DNA from: Absidia repens | Taxonomy: Eukaryota > Mucoromycota > Mucoromycetes > Mucorales > Cunninghamellaceae | Assembly: GCA_002105175.1 (NCBI GenBank) | Contig: MCGE01000001.1 | Span: forward strand, 1,736,001-1,800,000 | DNA: 64,000 bases | Direction: 5' to 3' | Shown: piece by piece, positions 33,935 to 46,753 of the stretch | Layout of the letters: every line of letters starts with the position of its first letter | How positions within the stretch are numbered: the stretch's first letter is position 1 | Notes under the pieces: generated by a model | Seen by the model: only the letters and a program-made list of their open reading frames with translations | What the model was told of the DNA's origin: nothing | Databases searched by the model: none | Made by a program: the position numbers and the translations under genes

Positions 33935-36900
33935 TCAAGTTCCTAGCCAACTACCACCAAAAGATGTTCCTAACTTCCAATCAGTACTACTACTGCTACT
34001 ATCTACTTTTTCAAAAGGCTCCACTGATCCGCCAAGTCCCAGTAAGCTTCGTTTCCTTTGCACCGTGTTTTCACCACTACCACTACCACTACTTGTTGTA
34101 CCTGTGGACCAAATACCAGGAGACGGAGTGCATTTACGACCAGGACCAGCGCTGACGGATGGACGTAAAGGATACCCATATTGCTGTTGCTGCTGTTGCT
34201 GCTGTTGCTGCTTGGACCCTGAGCGTCGCCGCCGTTTTTGCTCGTTCATGGGCGATGACCGCGGGAAACTGGACGCTGGACCAAACCGGTCAAAATCGTT
34301 TTTCTTTTGTTTGATGCGTACGCTTGCTGAAGAGGTAGTCATAACAATTTTACCGCTGTTGTTGTTATTGATGCTGTTGGAGGAATCATGATAGTCTAAT
34401 GAGGAAGAGGAATGGGTGATGTTGCCACTACTGTTGTTGTTGTTGTTCCTTGCTGTTGTTGATAGCAGTGAATCGCATGACCGTTGGTATCGAATCGGTT
34501 GCTGGCTTGTTTTTTCTGATTTAATTGCTGTTGCTACTGTTGTTGTTGTTGATGACGATGATGGGGGTGCTGTGATTGTTTCTGGTTTAGAACAAGTGGG
34601 AGTAGGAGTTGGAGTGGGAGGAGCCATATGGAATACATTGGAAAGCCAAGCCAAGGCGCGTCCTTTGCTTAAAGCAGTAGAGGAGGAGGAGGAGGATTCA
34701 CGTCGCTGTTGATCAGCGTTTGTACACGAAGACGATGATAATGAATGATGATGTTTTCGGAGTATATCTTGTTCCACCAAATGCTGAATTTCCTCCACCT
34801 TTTTGACATATTCCACTTGGAGATCATTCATCGTCATCCGAAGCTCCCCGATTTCCTTGAGCATATGTTGCATCAACGTCAGCGTCGGTGTAAACGCCAA
34901 TAGTAGCATCGTTGTCGAATTGGTTGGCTGTAGTCCAGAAAGAGTAGTCGCACCAGTTCCATTGCCGCCATCGCCATCATCACTGCTACCGCCACTGCCA
35001 CTACTATTGCTATCCTGATCCCCGCCCATCGTTTTCAGAGGTAAAAATTGTTCGTCAAGTAATAGGATATCTGCCAAGATGCTGTCAATAATAGAGTTGC
35101 TCATTCTGCTGAGTTCCATCATATCGAATGCACGTTGGAGTTGTCGATTGAGTGAGCGTATATCTGTTGATTTCAAACGATCCAATAAATACGATGCACG
35201 GGTCTGCAGTTGGTGATATGGTGTGTTGTTATGATCTATTGAATTCATATTGTCATCCAGCTGCTGCTGTTGTGGTTGTTGCTGTGAAGGTGATGGTGAC
35301 GGTGATATCGTTGTTGGTGACTCAGGTTGAGGCAATTGAGTAGGTGATGTAGGTGATACTGTAATTTTTGGTGTGGCTTTCGAGGGAGTTGACTGACGAT
35401 CTAAAGAAGGCTAATGATAAACAAATAGATTAGTATATATGATGGATTTTTCTTTAGATGATCGTACCTGTTTATTCTTATTCGTTTTTTGTGTAGAAGC
35501 TGATGCACCAGGAGAAGCCAATAAAGTTCGCTTTTTATTCTGCATATGATAATGGTAATGGTAATGAATGACATCCGGTTTTGATGTGGGTAAAGAAGTG
35601 GATGTGGTTGGTGAAGGCACTTTTGTTGGAAGATGGTCCGGGGTATCACCGAAAAATTTAGGGATCGCATTAGTGTTTCGGGTTTGCTGATAAGTTGCTG
35701 CTGCATCGTGAAGAGGTCCGTGGTCTTGCCGATCATTTTGAGAAGCAGAGGCACCAAGTAGTGTCAAGTCATCATTGTCCATCAACGGTGAGAGTCGTTC
35801 CCGGGGTTCTGTTGTAATAGAATCATCATGTAAGCCATCTCCAAAAGGTGAATCATCGTACGATTTTGACATAAAATGGTCGTCGAGAGATCCAACCTGA
35901 TCAATTTGTGTCGAATCATCCAAATTCTTTTCTAATGCTAAAAGGTTCCCTGACAATAGATCCATTTTAAGTTTTGCATTTGCCAAAGCCAGTTCCTTGA
36001 TCAGTGTGATAAGATAATTTTGGCCCGGTTGATGTTTTTCTTCATGCTGTTGATCCAATGGCCGTGATATGAATGAAGTGAGCTATGATGATAAACAAAT
36101 AATAATATAATTAATATATATTTGTCAATAATAATAAAAAAAAGAGTTTACCTTGATAATGTCATTCCTCAGCTGTTCATTTGATTTCCATAAGTAATCC
36201 AACTGTCTTGTATTTGCATTAGTGGTGTTTTTCTTGGGAGGTTGGTCATCCATTTTGAGTTTTTCATAAGTGGTACAAACAGTTTCTATCATCACCAACA
36301 TCGTCATATATAAAAAGAGCAACATGATCAATTTCAGTTCATTTATCTATATTAGGAGGGGCGAGGGAGACACTTACCATATCTTGCCTTGAGCTTTTTA
36401 TATTTTGATTCCAACATGAGTTCGTTTTTCCTTGAAATCGCCAGTTCTTGATTTGTATCTTCTAGCTTTGAGGTAAAGCAAAATAACGTTAATGAATACG
36501 ATATATGAAAGCACTTTGTCTGATTTGTCCCTCCCCATTTTTTTTCCATTTATTCAAAGAGTTTACCTGAGACCGTAACATATCTTCCCGATAATCCGCC
36601 TGACGCACCATGAATTTGAAAATACGAAGCTTTTCCACTTCCTTTGTCTTGTTTTTCAGCTCGTTTCCAATTTCAATACATCGTTCATTCGCCTTTTCAA
36701 AATCTAGTGATGTTTCCTGTAATGCCTACAAAACACAAAATTTTGTCACATTATACACTTCATAAACCGCGAACACCACCTCCTCCGTTCTTTCCCACTC
36801 AAAATCTATATTACCTTTTGTGATTTCTTCAGTTTCATTACAGTATGATCCTTTTGTTCGATAAGTTCTTGTTTTGAATTGTCGGCATCCACCAGCAGCA

Positions 36901-37552
36901 TTTCCAAAGTCGACACCCTTTCCCGGAATTCGTTCAACTAGAGATGTACATAGCATATCCATATCCCAAAATAAAACAGAATAAAAGAACGGTGAGAAGA
37001 AGAGATAAAAAAAAAATGCTAGGTCCCGGTTTTATCGGTTGTCTTACCTGTTCCTCCAGGATATCCTTTGTTTGATTTGTTTCGGCCACAAGAACTTCAT
37101 GTTTGTGTAGCAAACCCTGACCAATTTCTAAACGATTTGGGAGTCAAAAAAAACAAGGGGCATGTCGATGAGGCTCAAGTTTGTATCATTGGCATTCACC
37201 TTGACTTTGACAGATTCTTACCTGCTGCTAAACGAGTATCCGATTCTAGTTTTCGCATAGTGTTGTATAGAGTTTCCATGTGTTCGCAGTCGTGTTTGCC
37301 ACAGCAGGGACAGGCTTCGTGTAGCATAGAGTAAAGAGGTGAAGGAGAGTTGGATTCTGGGATGTTTCTGCTCAACCATTCCTGTAAAGATTCTTCCATA
37401 GATGGTAAATAAGAGGACAAGTCAACAGTGGTAGACGAGGAAGTAGTCGTAGAGTCGAGCATTGGCGATTGAGTATAGTGTGTGGTGGTGGGTAATGTTA
37501 GGGCGCGAGGTGGTTTTTGACGACCGAGTGATCGCGGCCGATTGAGTGACAT
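33935..37552 (-). CDS. Uds1-domain coiled-coil protein
   Basis: Resembles fungal proteins of the family named up-regulated during septation protein 1; molecular role not established. Exons on the minus strand: 37552-37222, 37127-37048, 36937-36815, 36725-36567, 36465-36378, 36285-36152, 36082-35468, 35410-33935; 1001 aa. Residues about 45-150 carry the family signature: SYLPSMEESLQEWLSRN, SPLYSMLHEACPCCGKHDC, METLYNTMRKLESDTRLAAE, then IGQGLLHKHEVLVAETN. Coiled coil follows to about residue 350. The C-terminal half is Ser/Asn/Gln-rich and probably disordered. The CPCCGKHDC cluster could bind zinc (inference). Septum or polarity function is inferred from the family name. Confidence 0.85.
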
Positions 37553-38769
37553 TGTAATAGATATATATCCAAAAATATGAAAGAGATGATCAGTAACTCA
37601 AGCCGAATTCAAAAAGTAAAAAGATCACGTTATGCATAAAAATGGAAAAGAAAAGAAAAAAAGAAAAGAGAAGCGAAAAATAAAAGAAATAAAATCTAGT
37701 GGCCGCATTATATATAGGCCTTTTATTTTAATATCAGTCGTTACTTCAAAAGTGATACATTTTGTTGAGTTTGGGAATCCACGCTTTTTTTTGTGTGTGT
37801 TACCTTTGGCTTTTGCTTGAACTCTACATGTAACACGTGTCAGATAAGATGACCTGTCTGCTTGCCTGCCCTGGTATTTTTTTTTATGACATATAAAGAA
37901 TATCAAACTAATAATAATAATAAAAAAAAACAATCAATGCAGCATATACCTGTCATCATCATGCAGTCCTTTCTTATAAGCTCGCTGGGAAAGGGGGTTT
38001 CCACCAATAATAGCGAATATCGTTCAACCTTATGCAAATCAATCTATTGTATCATCTTTTTCATCTTTTTTTTTCATCTACATCGTTAATACAGTAAATA
38101 CTCTGATGTAGTATAACAAACACATCGTATTCCTTTTCACTTGAAATAAAATCTCGTACGAGAATGGCATATTCGCCTTAGTGACGTGGTGTTGTATTTT
38201 TAGTCACGCGAGGTTTCTACGCTTCACTATATTTCCTGAGTTTGAACATCATAATATTAAGGCATGAACTCAGTCTACTGTATGCACAGTAACTTGGACG
38301 ATAAACAACCCCGCCCAGAATATTAATTCTTTTTCACCGCCAACTCCTGAGCTACGATTCCCCAACACCCGGGTTCCTTTTTATTTCATATATTACCAAC
38401 TCAAAGCACTATACAGAACAATAAGCGCCGTTTGGTGATGTAGCTTCCGGACGGAAATGAGTAAACAGGTATACTATCAAACACGTCAACGAAATCATCC
38501 ATAGTATTCTAAATGTTTGGCAACAATGGTCAATAGATAAACGTAACTTTGATAAGAGTTATTAACGAAAACGATAATCAGTGAAGTCAAGTCAGAGATT
38601 TTCCCAGGAACAAAAAGTCCAGATCTGGCGTGGTAAGCGGAGTTTAATATTCCGGGGAAAATAGAGTTTCCTTGTTCTTTCTCTTTAATAACATTTCTTC
38701 TTCTTTTTTTTCTTGTCTCCTCTCTCTTTTTTATATTTCTCACTAAAGAACTTGATACATAAATACATT
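37553..38769. other. Intergenic 1.2 kb, divergent promoters
   Basis: Separates the divergent Uds1 gene and amidotransferase gene. No ORF with coding features and no RNA gene seen. A T/C-rich tract (38690-38745) precedes the amidotransferase start. Confidence 0.5.
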
Positions 38770-39784
38770 ATGAAACAACAACTACGAATTGCTGTACTTG
38801 TAACTGCTGTGGCCGATCCTGCCATTTCGTCGAAACATGGTACCTTCTTTGACATGTTCAATCAAGTTTTTCAACAAGCATTGGTTGACAGCCGTCACAA
38901 TGACAAGACGGCAATATACCAGAATGAAAAGGACATACTGGCGATGAATTTGGACTTGGATTTTGTACCTTTTGACGTTGTCCATGACCCTCCACATTAT
39001 CCAACCATGACTGATATTGACACTGGAAAGTACCATGGAATTATTATCACCGGATCCACTGATACTGCGGCCGCTAATACCCCTTGGACATTGCAATTGA
39101 TACAATTCATCAAAGATTTACAGCTTCCAAAACAGCAACAGCAACAGCAACAACATAGATTTAAGGTACCTCTCATTGGTGTCTGCTATGGTCACCAAAT
39201 CATTGCCCGGGCACTCGGTGGGACCTGTGAACGCAATCCAAATGGGTGGGAATTTGGTCCAACAACAATTCATCTGACTCCACAGGGCCAATCTTATCTA
39301 CAAACTGGGGATAAAACAACCATGGTAAAAAGAGGGGAAGAAAAAAAGAAGGGGAAGGTGATACTATGAGTACGACATACTCATATATATATATATATAT
39401 TCATCATAGTGCTTGAACCAAATCCATGAAGATTATGTCCCTTCTCTTCCGGCTGGATTTCTACGCTTGGCCACCACTGAGCCACATACATCCATTCAAG
39501 CCATGGTATCTACGGATGGTCGGTGCATTACTGTTCAGGGTCATCCGGAAATCCCTTGCGATGCTACAGCAACGTTTTTAGATCGATTGTCTTCGTGTAT
39601 TCCACACACTGTTGTTCAAGACGCTCGCTCACGGTTGGATAACCATAGTGCACAACATATGGATGATCTTTGGTTTGCTGGTAAGTTGCTGCGATTCCTG
39701 TTGGGCCAATTACCTTCACCATCATCATCTTCGTTGAACGGCGATGAACAAGCTGTGCCATCTATCCCATTGTCAAACATTTAG
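38770..39784 (+). CDS. Class I glutamine amidotransferase-like protein
   Basis: GATase class I fold, releasing ammonia from glutamine or cleaving gamma-glutamyl bonds; stand-alone, so substrate unknown. Exons 38770-39324 and 39410-39784; 309 aa. YHGIIITGSTDTAA is the oxyanion-strand region and IGVCYGHQIIARALGG the nucleophile elbow with the catalytic Cys. WEFGPTTIHLT and VQGHPEIP (catalytic His and Glu) follow, so the triad is complete. A short poly-Gln run lies before the nucleophile elbow. It resembles uncharacterised fungal GMP-synthase-like amidotransferases (ER-free, no signal peptide). Confidence 0.9.
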
Positions 39785-40491
39785 TATTAGCTGCTTCCCT
39801 CTTTTTTTTTTTTTTTTTTTGTGTTCCTTCACTTTTTGTTTTTTTTTTTTTATGCCCCACCACCACCACTCATTCTCATCCATTATTTAAACACTATTTT
39901 GTGATACTCTCTTCGTCCCTTTCCCTATTCACACTCCATTATCCATCCCTACCATAGAATTAGTTGTACTATATATTCCTTTTCTTTTCTTTTTTCTTCT
40001 TCTTTGTATTAGACTTCATCTCAATAAAATCCAGTATTCCAAACACGATTGATATCGAATGTAGCGTGGGGATGGGGTTTTTATGTAAACTTTATTCAAT
40101 AAACTTCACGATTGATAGCCTTTTTTTTATACACCAATCAAATATAATCTGTTTGCAAAACGATAATAATAAATGATACATTGAATTTTTTTTATTGAGA
40201 CAAATACAATATATATCTATACAGTATACTACTAATACATCATATCTAAACTAAGTTTTGGTCAGCAGGGAATCATCATCACCAAGACTGTTCATCAGTA
40301 CTTTTTCAAAGTCGAAGGAGATGCAACAATAGCCTTGAGCCATCTTGGTTGTCATCATTCTTGTAAAGTGTATCTAACTGGCGATTATAATCAATTTGTT
40401 CCTCTATTTTCAAAACAAAAAGAAAGAGTTTTTAGCGTCCTGAATTATGTTCTCACATGTGAGTCATCATCATCATCATCATATCATCATT
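39785..40491. other. Intergenic, convergent 3' ends
   Basis: Amidotransferase 3' region with AATAAA at 40023-40028 and T-rich runs, then the 3' flank of the minus-strand RabGGT gene, including a (TCA)n stretch near 40463-40492. No gene seen. Confidence 0.5.
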
Positions 40492-40675
40492 TCACGTACT
40501 CGCTTCCACATAACGTTCTTTGCGATAAGAATCCAACGCTATCAGTCTTTCCAGAATAGTGGTGCATTCATTATCCAGTGTGCTTGATTCATCCTTGTCC
40601 AAACGTTGTTTGTGAGCCAATCGTAATTTGAGTTGCTGCAAAAAATGAACTAATGTATGTAGCGTCCCTGAGTAT

Positions 40676-40711
<36 letters not shown>

Positions 40712-42629
40712 AGAGAGTGAGTCCCACAGAGTACTCACGAGATATCTTTCTTTCTTTATCTTATCAATCACATAGCATGGCTTACATTTGCTATCAGGTT
40801 CCATGTCCTGCAGTTCCCGTAATAGCGCGATGGCTTCCTTGAGAAGATCAATAGAGTCCAAAGAATACCAGGCATTTGAATCGTGTAGAATCGAATCCTT
40901 GAATCGATGAATGAGTTTCGGTTCCTTGGCTTGCGTGAGAGTGGAAGTAATGAGCTCGGTCACTTTATCTGAAGAAAGAAATAAGGGTCAGACAAGATCA
41001 TCCTCCCATGTTTTACTGCCTCTCCCCCCCCTCTTCATTTACCTACCTAAACATTCCACTGTCTTGATATGTTCTTTCCATAGCACGTCTGGTGCCACTG
41101 TCATCGAGCTACTGATCGGATACACACCATTCGATTCTACATGCACGACAAGATCCTTATCACTGGCAGATGGATGGTTCGGACTTGGTTCAAAGAGCCA
41201 CACCGAGCTACTGCTGTTGCCTGTACCATAGAGCGACACGGGTGAGTGAGGAGGGTTGATAGCATACCATTTGCCTTCGATCGATGATGACCCATCCTTG
41301 GTTTTGACAGTTGGAAAAGAAGAGAAACCTACTACACCATTGAAACCAAGAAGAAGATGCAAAGTGGACTGTAATCGAAAAGCGCCCACCAGAGTGACTG
41401 GAGATGGTGCTACAAAAATGCAAAGAAAAAGAAAATAGAATGAGTGGGATGCCAACTACCAATATACACAATGTCCCTCACACATACAGGCACAACCCTT
41501 TTTGTTAAATTTTTATCTACTATATACTACTAACCTTTTCCCATCAACCACCAATAATAAAGCCAGGCAGATTGATCATCCGGGTCTGTGAAGATAGCGT
41601 CGCTCACCATCGTCAGTTCGTTTCGGGCAACCTCGTTCTTTTCATCCTCGGTCATATCAGCCACAATTTCCGGTAAGAGTTTCGACCGTTGATGCCACGC
41701 CGAGTAGTTACTGAAAGATTGAGTGATTTTTTGTGTGGTGAAGTCGTATTCTTGTTGCACCAGTTGATAGTCGCCGGCTTTGGTGGTTTCCAGTTTTCGT
41801 AATTGCGCCACTACATATCGTCTATACGTCCAACCATGAACTATGGATAAAGAAAGAAATGGTACCGCAAAAAAAAAAAAAAAAAAAAAAAAAAGGAGAG
41901 GGGGAGGTCAGTAAAAAGTGTAGGTTAGGCGATCATCAATAGAAAAGAGCCTTACAGTTCCGAGCATCCATAGTAAGCATTTTGTCTACCAATTTGAGTT
42001 CCCCTGTCCAACTAGGTCGTGGCATAGACTCCAAACACCAACGCCGATGGTTCCATAACCAATATGATTTCGGGTTGATTCGAATCAGTTGCATGAAGAG
42101 ATCCAATTCTTGCAGATACACCTTTTGATCAGCTTCTACCTTGTCTGTTTCATTCTTCTCTATTCCATCAAGCCCTTCTGCTGCTGTTACTGCTGGTGCT
42201 GTTGATAAAATTCCGCCCATCAAAACTCTGCGTCGATTGTTCCATATGGTATAATAGTCAGGGTTGGAATGAAGAATTTGTGTTGTAATGTTTAAAGTTT
42301 GTCTGTCCAGTGTGCCGGTTTCCATCTAAAGAAAAAGTGGGAAAGAGTTTGTGTGCGTAGATAGAAAGAGGCCAGTATGGCCTGTTCTTTTTTTAGTAGA
42401 GAAGGACTTACTCGTTCACGACATTCGCGCACCAAGTTGTTGTATTCAGTGATTTTACCAGCATCCTTAGCTCTTCTAGCTTTGATGATTTCTGCTGTTG
42501 TTTTTTCCCGTTTTCTTCCATGCTATTCGCAAGGGTAAAAATAAATTATCATGAGTATTCAATCTTTACAACGACACATGTATTGCAAGCAAGGAGAGAA
42601 AGAAGCAACCCACTTACCACGTCACTCAT
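40492..42629 (-). CDS. BET4: Rab geranylgeranyltransferase alpha subunit
   Basis: Alpha subunit of GGTase II, which with the beta subunit and escort protein adds geranylgeranyl groups to Rab GTPases. Exons on the minus strand: 42629-42618, 42522-42412, 42325-41956, 41840-41535, 41409-41047, 40968-40739, 40635-40492; 511 aa. Start MSDV, then HGRKREKTTAE as in Bet4. Prenyltransferase alpha repeats: YYTIWNNRRRVL, SYWLWNHRRWCLE, NFHGWTYRRYVV, NYSAWHQRSKLL, QSAWLYYWWLMG. After the repeats an about 120-residue segment (FRLQSTLHLLLGFNGVVGF ... VWLFEPSP) resembles the immunoglobulin-like insert of animal RabGGTA, followed by the conserved LLRELQDMEPDSKCKPC and ALDSYRKERYVE. No leucine-rich repeats follow. 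Confidence 0.92.
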
Positions 42630-43905
42630 GATGATGTAAAATATTAGAGCGGAAAGAAAGAGCCGAGAGTTTTTTTTTTTTTTTTATGAAACGTGAGGGA
42701 CAGGAGAGTGCAACAACGCTCGTCAAAGTTGAGGCTCCGCTGTCAGTAAAAGTTGGCCCTGCAGTTTTCCCTCCCCTTCCCCTTTCGCCATTGACCCCGT
42801 CTTTACCCCTTTCATCTGGATAACTGACTAACATATGATAATTCATAAACGGTGATAATAACTTTGTGACTTTCTCAAAGCCATATTAATTTTGCTTCGG
42901 GTAACATACTACTATATTGGTACTGTACGATCCAGTGCGATAGTGCTGCATTCAGCATTGATGGCGTCACTGTCCATGGTCACTTTAAATGTCTTTTTTT
43001 TTGCACTTTATTATACTGTATTTTTGATACTGTAGTGTATCGTATTAATTGCTATAAAAAGCATCTAGAGTCTATAGAGGCAACTGTATTCTAAGATGAA
43101 AACACCATAATTAGTATATCTGCAAGCGAAAAGGGGTCATATCAAGTATGTGTTTGTATTTTTAGCCATTATAATATATCTATAATAATAATGACAAAAA
43201 TACAAATAAATCTGTACTTCAGGGATGAATAGTACAGTACTGTACAGTACAGTACAGCATTGGATGTCTGTAAGGATTTTGCCCTCTCCATCTGGAATGG
43301 GCTGGATAAGTACAGGGCGCCTCCTCTTTGTCATCGCCCCTCTTCCCCTATCATACGGATAAATTTCCGTGCATGATGTACCTTCTATTGTGCAGTTTTA
43401 TTTTCCAATACTACATAAGGAAAAATAAAAATCCCACCCCCTCCGTGGCTAAAAAAAATTGCCAACCGCATGAATATGGCGATTTCAATCCCCGACTACC
43501 GAGATCATCTTCTGTCCCCTGGCTTTTCTTTTTTTTTTTTTTTTACTCTTTTTCTTTCGCTTCCGCTCTCCTTTTTAATGTGTGGCCCCTATTATAAGTT
43601 TAAAATAACCTTTTAGTCTACAATTATTTTTTTTTGTTGTTCTTCCCCTTTTTTTTCCATCTTTGTTTATAAACCAAAGTTGTAATTTTTTTTTTTTTTT
43701 TTACTATCACCCATCTCTTTTTGTATTCTTATATTGTGTTGTATTCTATACCAACCCTTTTTTATATCATCACCCTTATAAAACTAGCAACTTTTCTTAC
43801 TTTTATTTATTTATTTTGCCCCAGTTTAGCATTACAAGTAAGTATACAAACGAAATTCGAAATACGCATAGACTTGACTGGTTTTGATTTTACCTTTTAG
43901 GCGCA
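42630..43905. other. Intergenic 1.3 kb, divergent promoters
   Basis: Between the RabGGT start and the Myb-like gene start. It contains a GTACA-type short tandem palindromic stretch (about 43229-43257) and long T runs before 43700. No convincing ORF. Confidence 0.5.
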
Positions 43906-44874
43906 ATGGATCTCAAACATATATTATGTCAGCCTATGGAAGAAGATCTGCACACGAAAAACTCAGCCGAGATGGTTCAATCACAAGAGCCTTTGGGTAA
44001 CGACCGCACACCACAACAAACATATCATGTAGCGCATCAGGATTATTGGCAACATGGACGACCAACAAGCATGAATAGCCTCAGCACCAGCACTAGCACT
44101 AGTAGCACTCTTATTGGGCGTACGAATAGCATGACGGGGAATGGTGTTCATCCTTATCTCACGTCCCCTCGCAGACGTGTCCACAGTGAACAGCAGTATC
44201 GTATCTCGCCGGTCTTCTCATTGGGTTATCATCAACAGCACCATTGTCCAGACGAAGTATTGATTGCTCCACTGACTTCCATGTCTGTCAGTATGTATCC
44301 CACTCACTCCTCTTCGTCCTTTTCATCGTCGTCATCATTATCATCATCGTCCTCGTCATCATTTCCAGTCTCACCATCTTTATCATCCTCCATATCACCG
44401 TCCTCCTCGTCCTCATCATCATCTTCTTCGTCATCATCATTGCCTTCACCAACCACTCCAACAATACCCTCTGGATATCAGTGTTGTCGACATTTATCAA
44501 CAAACGATCGCCATCATCCCTCGCTTCCTCGTTATCAAAGGAGAAGCTACTCGGCGCATGATTCCTTTTCTTCTCTTCCTTCCACGAACAACACAAACAA
44601 TAACAACAACAGTCAAATCCAAACACGGACACCCTGGACACCTGCTGAAGATATATTACTGCAAAAGGGATACGAGCAAGGACTTTCATGGGCGATGATC
44701 TCCGCAACGCATTTACCTCATCGATCTCGCGGATGTTGCTGGGGTCGCTTCAAAACCTTACAAAGCAAAAATTTGATCCATGTCAAGGTCCAGCAAAATC
44801 AATCCAGATTGGCCAGACGTGCTTGGAAAGCGATGAGTATGACCAAGAAACCAACTTCCTCGACCTCTGCATGA
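43906..44874 (+). CDS. Myb/SANT-like DNA-binding protein, Ser-rich
   Basis: Single-exon 322-aa protein. The only conserved part is near residues 243-290: TPWTPAEDILLQKGYEQGL then WAMISATHLPHRSRGCCWGRFKTL, a single Myb/SANT-type helix-turn-helix repeat, so probably a nuclear transcription or chromatin factor. Basic C-terminus (SRLARRAWKAMSMTKKP). The middle is an almost pure poly-Ser block encoded by TCN repeats (44310-44450), and the N-terminal part is Thr/Ser/His-rich. Start at the first ATG following the intron-like T-rich leader; an upstream non-coding exon ending at AG before 43904 is possible. Confidence 0.8.
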   Translation: MDLKHILCQPMEEDLHTKNSAEMVQSQEPLGNDRTPQQTYHVAHQDYWQHGRPTSMNSLSTSTSTSSTLIGRTNSMTGNGVHPYLTSPRRRVHSEQQYRISPVFSLGYHQQHHCPDEVLIAPLTSMSVSMYPTHSSSSFSSSSSLSSSSSSSFPVSPSLSSSISPSSSSSSSSSSSSSLPSPTTPTIPSGYQCCRHLSTNDRHHPSLPRYQRRSYSAHDSFSSLPSTNNTNNNNNSQIQTRTPWTPAEDILLQKGYEQGLSWAMISATHLPHRSRGCCWGRFKTLQSKNLIHVKVQQNQSRLARRAWKAMSMTKKPTSSTSA

Positions 44875-45643
44875 TTCGTCTCCCATCTCTTTTTTATCTT
44901 TGCCCCGATCGAAACACCTATTTTTATTCTTCTTCTTATTATTATTATTACACCATCTCTTTTTTTTTTCTTTTTTTTGATTGATTGATTGCTTTTTTTT
45001 TTCTATTATCTTTTCTCTCCCCTTATGTTATTCTTTGATTTATGTCTCCTCCTCTTTTTTTTTTATTATTATGCCTTCTTTTATACATATATATATATAT
45101 ACGTACTTTTATCTATGCTATTCAAAATTCTGAACGAACAAACTTCCTCTTCCCATCCCTCCCTTTTACCCTATCATCCTTTTATATTGTTCCTGGCGAT
45201 CTATCATATGTAATTACTTTGTGCTGTTTTTTTTTTCTTATCTTATTAATTTCAATTCTCATGCATTCAATAAATTATTCAGTTTACTTTTCTTTATAGC
45301 ACAACTATTTTATGATGATGGCCAATGACTGAAAATGTATAGTTTAAATGTATCATCCACTTTGCGTATGTTATACAGTATAATATATTGTGTATGTGTA
45401 TTTAAATTTTGGGTGACGGGCGTGGCTCTATTTTTTTTTTTTTTTTCCTTCCTTGATTTGGAAGGCAGGGTTAATTTCAGGCACATCCATGCTAATGTTC
45501 TATTGGGGGAAATAGTTTTCCCAGAATGTAATTCTTGATGACTATTATGGGATTACTACGGAGTTCTAAAACATCTCCTACTTCTCTTCCCCACCTTTTT
45601 TTTTTTTTTTTTTTGCTTGTCGTTATCATATTTTTTTTTTATC
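44875..45643. other. Intergenic, no gene seen
   Basis: T-rich 3' region of the Myb gene with AATAAA at 45269-45274, then the promoter of the hydrolase gene with T tracts directly before its ATG. Confidence 0.5.
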
Positions 45644-46753
45644 ATGGCAAGCTCTCAATCAGAAATTGTTGTCAATGGGTTGAAACTCTCTGTATATGGT
45701 TTGGCTGAATACAAGCGTTTACCAGAAAATACGCCAGTGGCTGTCATGTTTGCACTCCATGGTCGACTACGTAAAGTTTTTGTTTTTTGTTTTTTGTTTT
45801 CTCATCAAAGCCTGTATGTATATGCATGTGTATTCACTGTCATTATAAACTCCCCTTTTTTTCCCTTCGGTTATATAGAAAACAAGTCGAAAATGGATAC
45901 CATTGCTCAAGTACTATGCAGTTTGAATAACGTACAAAGACAACAACAACAACGTCATTTGCTTGTGGTGACATTTGACCATGCCAATCATGGATCCCGC
46001 TTGACAGACAAAAAGGCGAACTTTTCTTGGAAGGAAGGCAAACATGAAAACCCAACGCATGCCATTGATATGTACTCCATGGTGCGCGCGGGAGCTACGT
46101 CAGTATCGGAATTGATCGACGTATTGGAATATCATTTGTTTGGTGCTACTTGTCGTCCTGTGCAATGCTGGGGCTGTATTGGCTTTTCCATGGGTGGACA
46201 TTCTACCTTTTTTGCTGCAGCCAATGGTAAACCAAAACCAACAAAAAAAAAAAAAAAACGCCCTCATCTATGATAAATAATAAATGATGATGAATCTCAC
46301 TGATTTCTTTTACAAACAATAGATCCTAGAATTACGGTACAAATCGCAATTGTTGGGACAAGTGATTATCTTGGGTTAATGCGTGCACGATTAAACGAAG
46401 GGGCATTTCCTGACGACTATCTTCCCAGTGGATTTTGTGAAACGGTCCAGAGACATTATGATGGCCTGCCGGCGAAACTGGCATCCAAAAAGGTATTGAT
46501 GATTAGTGGCCGAGAAGATCGCTTGGTGCCTAGTCGATTCAATGATGGGTTGGTGCAAGCATTCAAAGCAAATCAGCCACAACAAAAGGAAGGCCATGAT
46601 TGGGCGCGGATTGCTGTACCAAATGTCGGTCATGCCTGGTGCCCTGAAATGCTTGAACTCTCTACTGCGTGGTGTCGCCAATGGATGGTCTCCTCCCCTG
46701 AGGCTTTAGATCCTTCTTTTACCCTTTCCCTTCCCGCCTCTTGTAAATTGTAG
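45644..46753 (+). CDS. Alpha/beta hydrolase
   Basis: Predicted cytosolic serine hydrolase; substrate unknown. Exons 45644-45770, 45879-46226, 46323-46753; 301 aa. Start MASSQSEIVVNGLKLSVYG follows the T-rich leader. Fold marks: VAVMFALHGRL (oxyanion strand), VVTFDHANHGSRLTD, GCIGFSMGGHSTFFAAA with the nucleophile Ser in GFSMGG, GREDRLVP carrying the acid, and VPNVGHAWCPEM carrying the catalytic His, so the triad looks complete. No signal peptide. The family covers esterases, peptidase-like and dienelactone-hydrolase-like enzymes; the subgroup cannot be fixed. A poly(A) signal lies at 46807-46812. Confidence 0.88.

Noticed and set aside
43225..43260. GTACA/TACTGTA palindromic stretch as a regulatory site or origin
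   Set aside because: Similar TACTGTA words occur across the intergenic DNA at about the number expected for this base composition; the local run looks like a short tandem repeat.
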